DNA from: Alviniconcha marisindica
Lineage: Eukaryota; Mollusca; Gastropoda; Provannidae
Direction: 5' to 3'
DNA length: 64,000 nucleotides
Assembly (NCBI GenBank): GCA_018857735.1
Contig: JABMCL010000732.1
Coordinates: forward strand, 1,060,001-1,124,000
Each line of letters opens with the position of its first letter. The stretch's first letter is position 1. The notes below the pieces were generated by a model that saw nothing but the letters and a program-made list of their open reading frames with translations, ran no database searches and had not been told where the DNA came from. The translations under genes were made by a program, and so were the position numbers. Positions 33,889 to 45,668 of the stretch are shown one piece after another.

Positions 33889-34172
33889 AATATCCTGCTA
33901 TACATTTTTGTGTTTGCAGTATATCTACTTGTATTACATATGTGTGCTCCAATTAGAGTTTGGTCATGTTTGGTTACTGACAACTTTGGTTTATTTACTG
34001 AAATTGCTGTATGTAAATTCGTGTGTGGTTTGGCAGTGGTATGGCCCGAAACCTTTTAATTTTGTCCATTGTATCTGCTTATACATTTTGCTGCATCTTT
34101 TTGTACGGCACATTGTGCCCTAGATTTGGCTAGGGATCGTGTGCCATAGAAATGTCCATTATTATTATTATT
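33460..34172 (+). mobile_element. 5'-truncated LINE (reverse transcriptase C-terminus, 3' UTR, (ATT)n tail)
   Basis: Frame to the stop at 33785-33787 encodes LHWLPIVSRIQYK, YLSELL, PSRKLRS, FGQRAFSFTGPTQWSSL and FKQALKTCLFK, the typical C-terminal run of CR1/L2-like non-LTR polyproteins. It is followed by a C-rich patch and a GT run (33825-33887), unique 3' UTR, and a tail ending CCATTATTATTATTATT. The N-terminal endonuclease and most of the reverse transcriptase are missing. It inserted inside the duplicated METTL9 exon 6 end, between copies 1 and 2. Family placement beyond non-LTR is tentative. Confidence 0.85.
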
Positions 34173-34392
34173 ATTTTTCTTGAAAGTTGCCCGCAGCTGA
34201 TAGCTGTGTTCTTGCATATGCTGCAACATTCTTTTTATGTACTCAGTGATGCTATTTTTGTCATGAAAGCTGCCCGCAGCTGGTAGCTGTGTTCTTGCAT
34301 ATGCTGCAACATTCTTTTTATGTACTCAGTGATGCTATTTTTTGTCTTGAAAGATGCACGCAGCTGGTAGCTGTGTTCTTCATGTGTTGATG
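34172..34392 (+). repeat. METTL9: Three tandem copies of the METTL9 exon 6 end and stop region
   Basis: CTTGAAAGTTGCCCGCAGCT then GATAGCTGTGTTCTTGCAT, recurring near 34179, 34263 and 34345. These match the last coding bases, stop and first 3' UTR bases of METTL9 (33410-33470). They lack the rest of the exon and are non-functional copies with a period of about 83 bp. Confidence 0.9.
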
Positions 34393-34459
34393 AGGGTGGC
34401 CGCCTGCACTTGTCTTGACTCTTGTGCCTGGTGCATTTTATTTAAGCAGCTGCTGTAAA

Positions 34460-35400
34460 GGATGTGATGATACCTTCCATGAAAGACTGCTCTTCCTGTA
34501 TCCACGAAAGAAGACCACTCTTCCAGGACCCGTGACAGACCACTCTTCCGCTCCAGGATCCACAAAAGACCATGCTTCCAGGATCCATGAAAGACCAGTC
34601 TTCTGTGATCCATAAAAGACCACTCGTTCATGATTTGCAAAGACCACTGTTCTAGGACCTTCAGATTCCCCATTTTCACTCCAGTATCCATGAAAGGCCA
34701 CTTGTTCATGACCCATAGAAGACCACTCTTCCATGATTCATGAAAGCCCATTCCCCCATGGTCTACAAAAGACCCCTCTCTCAGGACCCTTAAGAGCCAC
34801 CCTTCCAGGATCCGAGAAACAGCACTAGTACCAGGATCCAGGAAGCACCACTCTCCCAGAATACAGGAAGGACCACTCTGACAGGATGCAGGAAGCACCA
34901 GGATACAGGAAGGACCATTCCACCCGGCTTCAGGAAGGACCACTGTCAGGATGCAGGATTGACCACTCTACCAGGATGCAGGAAGGACCACTCTGTCAGG
35001 ATCCAGGAAGGACTGCTCTTGTCAGGATGCAGGAAGGACCACTCTACCAGGATCCTGAAAGGGTCACTCTGTCAGGATCCCAGAAGAACCACTCTACAAG
35101 GATCAAGGAAAGACCACTCTACCTGGTTCCAGGAAGGGCGATTCTACCAGCCTTCAAGGACCACTCTACCAGGCTCCTGGAAGGACCACTCTACCAGGCT
35201 CCAGGAAGGACCATTCTACCAGGCTCCAGGAAGGACCACTCTACCAGGCTCCAGGAAGGACCACTCTACCAGGATCCAGGAAGGACCAGTCTACCAGGCT
35301 CCAGGAAGGACCTTTCTACCAGGGTGCAGGAAGGACCACTCTACCAGGATTCACGAAAGAGTTCTTTTCCACAGTCCATAAAGACCACTTTTATTCTTCC
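34460..35400. repeat. About 25-28-bp minisatellite
   Basis: Unit AGGAAGGACCACTCTACCAG plus GATCC or GCTCC. The centre (35150-35340) is the most regular and both edges are degenerate. The 206-codon frame over it is a period artefact. Confidence 0.92.
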
Positions 35401-35760
35401 TGGCTTCAGAGGCTTAAGCCAGGTGGTCGGTGTGCAGACAACAGACAACATGGCCTTTTCACCATCACCAGCTGTTTGGCCCATCTTGGCTTTATTTGTG
35501 GATTGATTTGCTGATTTTTTTACTGATTTTTTTTTAACTTTTAAAGTACTTAATGCTTTGTTTTAGTTTACTATAAGCTGCTTTTACTGAGGCTTGGAGA
35601 CAAGAAGATTTGTTTTGTTTTTAACTGTGCACAATCAGATTTTACTACTGAACTGGGTTTTATACTTATTCTCAAAACATGTGGTACATATTGATGTTTA
35701 TCGCTCAGCTCAGTGTCTTTGTGAAGTGCTTTGTGAAGAGGTGATGTATATGCAGAGAGA
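35400..35760. other. Intergenic unique sequence, no gene seen
   Basis: AT-rich, with no exon supported. Confidence 0.5.
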
Positions 35761-36245
35761 AAAAAAGGAGGGATTTGAAAAGACCTATTGGAATAATGAT
35801 TGTTTTTATCAAAGATTGTCTATTAAAAGGGGATGGGAGAAGACTTATTGGGATAATGGTTGTTTTTATCAAAGATTGCCTGTTAAAGGGGATGGGAGAA
35901 GACTTATTGGGATAATGGTTGTTTTTATCAAAGATTGTCTGTTAAAGGGGATGGAAGAAGACTTATTGGGATAATGGTTGTTTTTATCAAAGATTGTCTG
36001 TTAAAGGGGATGGGAGAAGACTTATTAGGATAATGGTTGTTTTTATCAAAGATTGTCTGTTAAAGGGGATGGGAGAAGACTTATTGGGATAATGGTTGTT
36101 TTTATCAAAGATTGTCTGTTAAAGGGGATGGGAGAAGACTTACTGGGATAATGTTTGTTTTTATCAAAGATTGCCTGTTAAAGAGGGGTGGGAGAAGACT
36201 TATTGGGATAATGATTGTTTCTATGAGAGATTGTCTTTTGGGGCT
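35760..36245. repeat. 59-bp minisatellite, 8 copies
   Basis: Unit GGGGATGGGAGAAGACTTAT, TGGGATAATGGTTGTTTTTA, TCAAAGATTGTCTGTTAAA; nearly identical copies, with degenerate first and last units. Confidence 0.95.
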
Positions 36246-36314
36246 TGATTGTCTTGTTTCAGTTATGAATGTAAATAATCAATGCTTATGTTGCTAATGG
36301 GAGACAAGTCATAA

Positions 36315-37005
36315 GTGTGTGTGTGTGCGTGCGTGCACGTGCATGTGTGTGTGTGTACATGTGTGCATGCACATGTGTGCATTATCATGTGTTTCATTTG
36401 CATGTCAGAGTGTGTTGGTGCTGGTGTATATGGTGATGGACTTTGTAAGTATCTATTATCTTACATGTATGCAGAGGTTAATACTGTTAATACTTATTTA
36501 TTCAATGTTCTGTATGATGGAGCAAAAAGAGGTAACTGATTTAACATTTCTCCTCTGCAGTTTCTGATTTCTTGAGACATCTCCAAATGTTTTGTTATTG
36601 TTTTAGTTTTTTTATCAAATTGTGTACATGTACAGTGCACTGAGTTTAAGTATTTTCAAACAGCAGCATGTTACAAATAGATCTAAAATATTATTATTAA
36701 TGTGTGTTTTGTACCTTCCATGATTTGCAGTCCTTTGATGCACAGTTTACAAGTTGAGAAATGCCTTCTGAAGAGTCTGAACTGTTGTAAAGGAACAAAT
36801 ATATATGCGTTGAATTTGGAAAACTCTAACCTGTGTATAAATTTATTTTTGTCATTTTTTGCTGCTGTTTAAAAAAAAAGGGGGGGTGGAGGGGGGGGGG
36901 GTATTTTAATATTTTTATTTTATGGAATTTGTTTGAACTGTTGATTGTGAAACTTTTGCTTGGGTGGTTAATTTTATTCCATCTTTTTGCTGTACATTGA
37001 AGGGA
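36315..37005. other. Intergenic: GT repeat, AT-rich DNA, G tract
   Basis: Imperfect GT/GC repeat at 36315-36380 and a G run at about 36880-36901 after a poly(A). No gene seen. Confidence 0.5.
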
Positions 37006-37009
37006 TCAT

Positions 37010-37815
37010 TCCTCTGACAAGGTGTGTAACTGACTGCCCAGGTAACTGACTGGCAAGGTGACTGCCCAGGTGGTCAGTTGGTAACTGACTGCCTAGGTGG
37101 CAACTGACTGCCCAGATGGTCAGTTAGTAACTGACTGCCCAGGTGGTAACTGACTGCCCAGGTGACTGCCCAGGTAGTCAGTTGGCAACTGATTGGCAAG
37201 GTGTGTAACTGACTGCCCAGGTGGTCAGTTGGTAAATGACTGTCCAGGTGGTAACTGACAGCCCAGGTAGTCAGTTGGTAAATGACTGCCCAGGTGGTAA
37301 TTAACTGACTGCCCAGGTGGTATTTGACTGCCCAGGTGATCAGTTGGTAATTAATTGACTGCCCAGGTGGTAACCGACAGCCCTGGTGGTCAGTTGGTAA
37401 ATGACTGCCTAGGTGGTAACTGACAGCCCAGGTGGTCAGTTGGTAATTAATTGACTGCCTAGGTGGTAACTGACAGCCCAGGTGGTCAGTTGGTAAATAA
37501 ATGACTGCCCCGGTGGTCAGTTGGTAATTAACTGACTGCCCGGGTGGTCAGTTGGTAATTAACTGACTGCTCAAGTGGTCAGTTGGTAAATAATTGACTG
37601 CCCAGGTAGTAAGTTTGTAATTAGCTGACTGCTCAAGTGGTCAGTTGGTAATTAACTGACTGCCCAGGTGGTATTTGACTGCCCAGGTGGTCAGTTGGTA
37701 ACTGACTGCCCCAGTGGTTATTGGCTGCCATGGTGGTCAGTTGGTAACTGACTGCCCAAGTGGTTATTGACTGCCAAGGTGATCAGTTGGTAACTGACTG
37801 CCCAGGTGGTCTTGA
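37010..37815. repeat. Large minisatellite, ACTGACTGCCCAGGTGG type
   Basis: About 800 bp of units built from AACTGACTGCCCAGGTGG and TCAGTTGGTAA, period 26-50 bp, with variable inclusion of sub-blocks. Confidence 0.93.
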
Positions 37816-38448
37816 AGGATCTTAAAGCACATCTGCGACCAGTGTCTGATTTATATTGTGCTGATCTTTTCCTGACTCTCCTTTCAACAAGGGCTAAGGA
37901 TACGCCAGTTCTTTGAGGATTCCATGTGCTCTACAAATTGATGTTTGACTGACTGATGTTCGTATGTATATATCATGGCTGTCCTGTGCCTAGCTCCTGT
38001 GAAGAGATTGGAGTTGGAACATTCATTCCGGTGTCAGTTTTCATTTCCCCACTCTTGGTCTGTGGCAATGCACTGCACTCTACGATTATCATTGACATTT
38101 CCTTTCCCTTTCATTCCAAATAAAATGGAGTCTGGTCTCCAGTGTATGTATTTTATTTCCATACAGTACTAAAGTTTTCAGACTCAAATGGGATGTTCCT
38201 TTGGAAACGAAAATACTGCACGCACTTGTGGCTGCTGTGCCTTACTCAAGTGAGGCGGCACAAATTTCCCACAAGGGCCTCGACAGGAGGCCAGGGATGT
38301 CCCCCAGTCTGGAATCTCAGGGCTATCATTTGCTTCCCCTTTCCTATCTCCTCGCTTGCTTTTCTGCCTAGTCCTCTTACTCTTTCTGTCTTGTCATTTT
38401 TCTGCTAATGGTCCATTCTCCTGACTTTCTTCTTCTTCTTCTTCTTCT

Positions 38449-38501
<53 letters not shown>

Positions 38502-38940
38502 GAAAACAGGCAATTTTTTGGTAAGAGGCATTTTTGTATGGCTCTTGTTGAGCAGCTAGGAGATGGTAGGTGGTATGTGCAGCTTTCTGCCATGTGGCAC
38601 TGATATTTGCCATTATAGTATATACATTTATATTTTTTTTAAATTTTGTTGTTGTTTCTGACCATTCCTGTTTTATATTCTTCTGTAATCTGGTATCAAT
38701 AAATTAGATGGAATGGTCGACAATACCAGCATGTTCTAGCCGTATGTGCTCTTTTAACAGGGGTAAAATTGAAGGGACTAACACTTTGAAAATTTGTGTT
38801 TGATGTTTGTGGATACATGTGTGTTTTGTTTTATGTTTGGGTAAGGAGTGATTTTGTGGATTTTCTGGACAGGTGGATATATATATATATATATGAGAAG
38901 AGTTTTAAAATGTGGATTTGCTTATGACAGAGTTTGATTG
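37815..38940. other. Intergenic unique sequence with a CT microsatellite
   Basis: (TTC)n then (CT)n at about 38428-38500 and a TA run at about 38878-38894. No exon was supported. Confidence 0.5.
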
Positions 38941-38942
38941 CT

Positions 38943-38991
38943 CTGAGGTGACTCGTGCAGTTGACAGAATGTTAGAATCTAATTACTAACT
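38943..38991 (+). repeat. Short dispersed element E2
   Basis: GAGGTGACTCGTGCAGTTGA then CAGAATGTTAGAATCTAATT; a diverged copy of the family at 17657-17707. Confidence 0.75.
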
Positions 38992-39084
38992 AATCCCACA
39001 AGGGACAATTAGCTGTTTTGTCATGTTGTTTTGGTGGACCTAAAACAGCTCGACCAAAAGCAGATAAGTATCCAAAATCTCATT

Positions 39085-39205
39085 TTTCAACATTTAACCG
39101 TCGTTTTAGTTTTTGTAGCTTGAAAAAAGGGGCTTACCCGGCAAAAATTCACCTGTGTTTTGTCATAATAAATTCAATTAATGTTCTTTTGAACCTTTTA
39201 TGAGT
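39085..39205 (+). repeat. Dispersed element E6, copy 2
   Basis: TTTTTGTAGCTTGAAAAAAG, GGGCTTACCCGGCAAAAATT and AATGTTCTTTTGAACC; reverse-complement counterpart of 25120-25230. Confidence 0.7.
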
Positions 39206-39783
39206 TTGGATTTGTTTTAGAATGCTAGCAGTCATTCTTTTTGTGGACATTTTCCACTGACATGTAATGCATGTTAAAATGCATCAGCTCCTGTTCAGGT
39301 GGCTGTGTAATTATTCTTGTACATGTGCTATGCATATCACTGAACACAAATGAGAAAGATATCAATGGCAACTTTTTCACTCTTATAAACTGGAATGATA
39401 CTGTCCAGATTTCTTTGAGCACTTCATTTCGGTTCTCCATGCTGTTGATAACCTGTAACTAAACTGAGTTAGTTTCTGCTGCCTTGATTGTTGCTTTTTT
39501 AACCTTGAAATGTCAAACAACCACTTACACCTTATTTCAGTGGAAACACAAATGAGACATTAAAACCTGAATGATAATGAATTATGTTACATGGCTCACA
39601 TATATATATATTATGCAAGAGAAATAAAATTATGTGGAATGAAACTATAAGGAATGTTGTCAAGAAATGTGAGGCAGTTGGTGGAAAGGTGTGTGTGTGC
39701 GTGCGTGCATGCGTGTGTGCGTGCGTGCGTGCGTGTGCATGCAGAGAGAGAGGGAATGAATGAAAGCACCCCTATATATACCA

Positions 39784-39814
<31 letters not shown>

Positions 39815-39890
39815 CAGAGAGTTGGTTCATATTTAACCCTAGTCAACTGTGAACTGAAGTCATGTATCAAAATAAGTAAATTTGTCTCCA
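39205..39890. other. Intergenic sequence with GT/GA microsatellites
   Basis: GT-rich and GA-rich runs at about 39690-39820. No exon recognised. Confidence 0.5.
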
Positions 39891-39894
39891 GTCA

Positions 39895-40335
39895 TTGTCT
39901 TATTCACAGCTTATGGCACAGTTAAGGCACTGTGTGTGAAGAAGGGGGAGAGTGGAAAGTAGGTACAGCAATAGGCTGATCTACTCTAACAGATCTTACG
40001 GCACAGTTAAGTCACTGTGTAATGATGGGGGGGGATTAATAGGCTGATCTGCTCCAACAGATCTTATGGCACAGTTAAGTCACTGTGTATGTGAAGGGGG
40101 GGGGGGGGGGGGAGAGAGAAGATAGGTAGAGTAATAGGCTGATCTACTCCAACAGATCTTATGGCACAGTTAAGTCACTTATGTTGTTGGGGGGGGGGGG
40201 GGGGGTAGGTACAGCAATAGGCTGGTCTGCTCCAACAGATTTTATGGCACAGTTAAGTCACTGGGCATGTGAGGTGGGGGGGGGGGGGGGGGGGGTAGGT
40301 ACAGCAATAGGCTGGTCTACTCCAACAGATCTTGA
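39895..40335. repeat. About 75-110-bp minisatellite with internal G runs, 5 copies
   Basis: Unit TGGCACAGTTAAGTCACTG, a variable G run (up to about 25), then GTACAGCAATAGGCTGATCT and CTCCAACAGAT. The G run length differs in every copy. Confidence 0.9.
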
Positions 40336-40371
40336 TTTTAAGCAGAGGGTGCTCCTAAACTTTTCAATTCA

Positions 40372-40680
40372 ATAACACTTTATTCCCACAGGGACCAATT
40401 CTGTTAGATGGGCCGAGGATTGAAGAGGGACAGAGATCCCAGGAGGTGGGGAATGAGGGAGGCTATATGCTGTATATACTATACTTAACACTGCACTGTC
40501 ACCACCAGAATGATTGCATTAAGATGGTCTGTGGTGAATGCCATTTAATGTTTCATTAATTGTGAGGCCGGGCAAAGTCACAAAGACTGTCCATAAACCG
40601 TAACTTTTGAGGAGAAAACATAATCGGACCGAGGCTCTTCTGCTTACCAGCCCAAGGCCTTACCGCTTGGCCCAAACCAT
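40372..40680 (+). mobile_element. SINE-like composite repeat with tRNA-like segment
   Basis: Shares ACTGTCACCACCAGAATGA and GGCAAAGTCACAAAGACTG with 27225-27380. Its right end on the minus strand reads GGGCCAAGCGGTAAGGC, which resembles the A-box region of a tRNA with a long variable arm, followed by CGGTCCGATTATG (weak B box). A tRNA-derived SINE is likely. Confidence 0.6.
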
Positions 40681-41097
40681 GGACCTAAACATATAAATAC
40701 GTCGGCGTATCGCACTTACAGTAGGCAGCAAGATATAATTTTTATGCGAGTCAATGGGCAAAAGCGACTGCCGCAAAAACATTGGGAGCTTATGGTCTAA
40801 GGGACATAACCGAGGTGTGGATGATTTTATTTCTAAAGTGCTAGTGTCCCTTACCAAATGTCGTAAAAAGGAAAATTGCCTAGACATAATTACAGTTATG
40901 ATCACCGTTCATTGTGGACCTTTTCATAGTTTGGTGATTCTATGCTTTTGATAATTCACTCTGTTTTTATCTGGTTGACGTACAGTAGTGATATTTGGGA
41001 ACGACAAAAAGTATTCTGATGTCGTGCATAAAGAGTCATTTCCGATACGAATGGCAGACGAAATAGGGTTTGAACACCACTTGGTGTGGCACTCAAC

Positions 41098-41124
41098 ATG
41101 TTTCTCTCAGGATTACTTCATTTT
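41098..41124 (+). CDS. C2H2 membrane protein, exon 1 (start)
   Basis: ATG TTT CTC TCA ... CAT TTT before GTGAGTAA; only nine codons. With exon 2 it forms a textbook signal peptide, which is the reason for choosing this start. Stop TGA in frame 27 bp upstream; no other in-frame ATG between. Confidence 0.78.
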
Positions 41125-44100
41125 GTGAGTAAAAGCAGCACCCTTGCTGTTGTTGTTGTTGTTGATTTTAATTTTACGTGTTTCTCGGCTTTCTTTCTGC
41201 ATGCCTTGCTGTGAATTTTGTTGTTTATTTTCTTTTGAAACAATTGTTTCAGGTAGCGGTTTCAGTAGTGTGTGTGGTGGCTGGCGAAAGAGGATGCGAC
41301 AGAGGCCAATCCAGGCTTGTTCGCAAAGTGGTGTATGAGGTTAGTATTTAGTTATTTATGCCTTTATAATTATGTCAAAGGTGTTTTGTTCTGCTGGTCT
41401 GCAACCCCTTTTTTTTCCCCCTTCTTCTTTCTTTCTCTCTGAGCCTGACTGTTAATTTTAAGAGTTTCTTACAGTTACAGCTTGTCCCTAATAAAGTATT
41501 AAGTAATATGTCAGCTTGACATCTGAAGACATTAAGCCACAGTCAGGTTGTTCATTGTTAAGCAAAATGAAAAGAAAATTGTTGTTATATGTCAGCCTGA
41601 CATCTTAGGACTTCATTGTTATTGTTTGTTAATGTTACCTTGGTGTTTGCTGGTTTATTTGTGTTTCACTGACACAGTGGTCATGTGAAGTAATGTGTGT
41701 AGTCCTCTGTGTCTCTTGAGGTTTGGGAGAATGCATTCTTGTCAGTGAGAACTGTCAGACATGATACACAAATTGCATGGCTGTGTGTACACCCTGTTGC
41801 CAACATCACAAAATGTTTTAGGATGTACCTCTGGTGGAGTTTATGTAACTTGTATTTAGTCATATACCAGGTGAGAGTTACCACAGGCAACTCAGATCTT
41901 TGTTGTTGTGTGCGTGTGTGGCATCTTTCAAGTGCTAATTAACACCCTTGTGTGTGTTAATTCAGACACGAGTTCACATGACCACATTTTCAATCAATCA
42001 GAAACAGAAGGTCAGGACTTAGAAAGAAAAGAAAAAAGGCATTTGTTTAGTGTATCACATGGGAACCTCTAGATGTGCATCCTTTTCAGTTCTAGTAAGT
42101 GAGGGACGCATATAGAGTGTTAAATTAATAGCAGCCCTGTGTCTTTTGCAGAAATTGATGCCAGCATTTTCAATGTTGAACACCGAGCTGTCCGATGAGT
42201 GCGTGTTTTCACCAGTACGCGATCGCTACCGCACACAAGAAACTCACAAGTCTGTTGAGGATGGAACCAAGTGGTACTGCCATTTCTGTGGCAAAGCTTT
42301 CATGACGGAGTACTACCTTGATCTTCACTTCGACAACAGACACATTGATCAGATGGAAGTGAGTATGTTGAGTCTGTTATGGACTGATTCTTTTTTTCAT
42401 TTTACTTTGCAGTTCTCCAGGGCTCCCCATTTGTCCTGACTCTAGAGGGTGCACTCACCCCTGTTTTGGCATTCTAAAGCAGTAAAGGGTATTTTCACCC
42501 TCTTCAAAAAATTCTATAGGGTATAGATTTTGAAAACCTATTTTTCGCAAAACCACATACACACACACACACACCACACAAATTTGGCTTTCCTTGTCAA
42601 AGATAAGCCAGCCAAATTGACTCAGCCATGCATTCAGAAAACTGCCCTGTGAGCACAGAGATCTGCTTTTTGTTGTACAACATTCTGATTTCTTTTCCTG
42701 TTTTGCCTCTTTTTTTCTTCTTCTTCATTATCATGCAGCTTAACTTTCTTCTTGGGGAGAGGATCTGGCCCTGACTGATGCATGAAAATCTGAATTGTAA
42801 GAGCGACATTTTCAAACGTGTGACATGCAATCGGAAATCCAGAAGTGAAGGAAACAGCCGAACGGGACATTCCTGAAGCTAATGGAAGTTACCTCCCTTG
42901 AACACTTTCCTTTGTTTGGCTTCCCTGTTACCGCAGACCAGGAGTAGTAACATAGCAAATTCAACAACATGTGTTGCATTGCATTGTGTACTTTGGTGAT
43001 TCTCTTCACCCACTAGACAGATTTTTAAATGGCATTTTCACTCCCTACTAAGGATTTTAAAGGGTAAATCTCACGCACAGAGTGGGGTGGGGAGGGGGTG
43101 TGTGTGCACAGATGCACATGAATTGGATTCTTCTGACCACAAGGGGCAGTGTGTGTCATAAACTTTGCTCTTCACACAACACTGGCACAGCATGGAGGTT
43201 CCTGTCATTTGCTGCCTGCTGCAGGTAGCAGGGTGGGCAGGTCATGCGGAGAAGCAGGTTCACCCTTATATAACTGCAGTGGTTGACTGGGCATAAAACA
43301 CCAAGTTACTTACTACAGAGAAGCAGGTTACAGGTGGACACTGATGGCTGTGTCAGCAGGTTCAGTGTCTAGTCTTGATGAAGGCTATAGCAGTCTTGTG
43401 AAAATCTTACTGTGAAACAATAATAATAATAATAGATTGTTTATGGTGCCCCATCTCGTAAGAACCCAGAGCACTTACAAAGACATTAGGCTATGCTCAT
43501 TTTATTACACACACACACACATGCATACATGCATGCACACACACACACACATGCGCGCGCGCACATTATCCTTTACTTCCATCAGTCTGTACAGTGTGTG
43601 TGTGTGTGCGCGCGTGCATGCGTGTGTGTGTGTATGTGCATCTTTTGCATAATTATGCTTGAACCCTTGTCGATATATACATTTTTTATTTTTTTATTTT
43701 TTTTGATAACATCTTCCATCTCGATGTACATTATGTGTGTATGCTTGTTCAGTGCTTTGAGCCGCAGGGTAGGCGCTTTACAAATTTCCATTATTATTAT
43801 TATTATGTAAAAAACTGACTGTTGTGTGCTTTGTACAGTCATTCTTGCCATGATATAACTAATAGTTGACTGGGTGTAAAACACCAGGTTGCTTACTGTA
43901 CAATCATTCTCCCAGCTTCCAATCCCCTTTTTTGCATTTCCTGAGTTTGCATACATGTGCATCTGCAGAAGGAGGTGCTTGAGACTTTGTACTTAACTTT
44001 GCAGGAGGAGAACTCCCTGTGCCTGGCCGATGTTTGCGAAGTGTTCCGCTGTGATGTCATTGGCCGTGTCATTGTCCCAGACTACTGGGATGTGGCACTG

Positions 44101-45628
44101 TGTCTGGAAGATGATATGAAAAGTCTTCATCGGAGATGTTCTGTAAGTAGAATGGATGCATGTTGGGTTTTTTAAAGCAGAAGGGGGGGGGGGGGGGGGG
44201 ATTTGTCTTCATTCTAGATGTCTGCAGTGTAGCTATGCTGTGTGTAGGATGAGTGTGTTCAGCTGTTTGATTATTCACAAGTCTCCTGACCCATGATAAC
44301 ACTAAATAAAGAATTGCCTTGAAAAATGGGTTTAATGAGTCTTCCGGTTTTGTGAGCAATACATTCCTGAAATTAGTCAAGCTAAAGAGTGTGAAAAACT
44401 CAGTATCACTGAACTCACTCTACCAAGGACCAAAAAAAGGCAGTGCTCACCCACGCATCGAGACACAGCATGTGAAAAAGCTGTGAATGCTGTCCTGCTT
44501 AACTGTTTTCTATGCTGTCTTGGTCTTTGTGTTGGGTAACATGCTAACAACAAAAACCTGTATATGCCTGTGTAGTATTTGCTATAGCTGTTGCTTGTGG
44601 TGAATGCGTGATGTGCACATCATACCCACATTCAATCAGACCTTCATTTCTGCAGTCTTTTCTTTGTTGAAGGCAATGGTGAAATCCTGTGTGCCGTCTG
44701 GTCTGACAGAGAATGAGACTCGCTGGTTGACAGGTGGGTTTAGCATTGTTCAAAGCCGCAGCCAGAGTTGGACTAGCATGCACGATGAATGGAACCAGTT
44801 TTAGTCGAAACTTTGAATTGTCAGTTCTGCAGACTCAGTTTCCCTTTTAGAAGTTAGAGGAGACCTGTGAGCCAAAGCAGATTCAAACCTGGGTCCTTCT
44901 GTGTAGGAGTCAGGCATCTTACAAGCTTCTCTGTCCCACAGAACTTTGAAAATCTGGACACATTTTGACATTAAGCCTGTCTGGGTCCGGAGAGAGAGAA
45001 AAAAAGGGGGAAAAAACAAAAGAATAACAAACATAAAATCATGTCTGGAAAAGGTTGAATTTTGTCACTCAAAGTGTGTGGGAACCCTGGCCTTTGTACC
45101 AGGCCAGGCTGGCTGACTGGGGTATTGTACGCAGGTGTGATCGCCTCCTCCGCTTGTCATTTTCATCATCTGGATGTTAGGAGAATATAATTCTCCACTC
45201 CAAGCTGGCTGGCTGGGGTATTGTACACAGGTATGATCACCTGCTCCACTTGTCATTTTCATCATCTGGATGTTAGGAGAATACAGTGGGACTCCATCAG
45301 AATAATGAAACAATGCAGTATGGTTGTTTTTTGTGCATGTTAAATAATCAACACTTTGCTGAGCTGTGCTTTAGGTGTTTGCTGTACATACTGAAGATGT
45401 GTTGTTGGTGTTGTTGTTTTTTAACCTTGGTTGGTTTTCACCAGGCCAAGAGATGAGAATTTCTTGGTAGGAACATGTATAGCAAATAGTTGCTGACTGT
45501 AAAAATGATGAGTTTTGTTGTTGTTGTGTGTTCCAGATATTACAATGCAGGAGTTGTGTTCCTACCTGACATGTTCCAAATACTGGGAGGTGCCATTTGA
45601 CTTGGTGAGACCGTCATGGAACAAGTCC

Positions 45629-45668
<40 letters not shown>

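Larger units (their letters stand above)
42430..43960. other. Intron 3 of the membrane-protein gene
   Basis: Mostly unique sequence plus E1 modules (43262-43313, 43849-43893, both reverse) and two retrotransposon tails (43420-43810). No additional exon recognised. Confidence 0.55.

Noticed and set aside
34886..35506. 206-codon frame of Gly/Leu/Tyr/Gln-rich repeats.
   Set aside because: Degenerate 25-28-bp minisatellite; frame shifts between units and no splice support.
38200..38400. Short non-repetitive segment with a GGCGGCACAAATTTCCCACA-like block considered as an exon.
   Set aside because: No frame with acceptor and donor and no protein resemblance.
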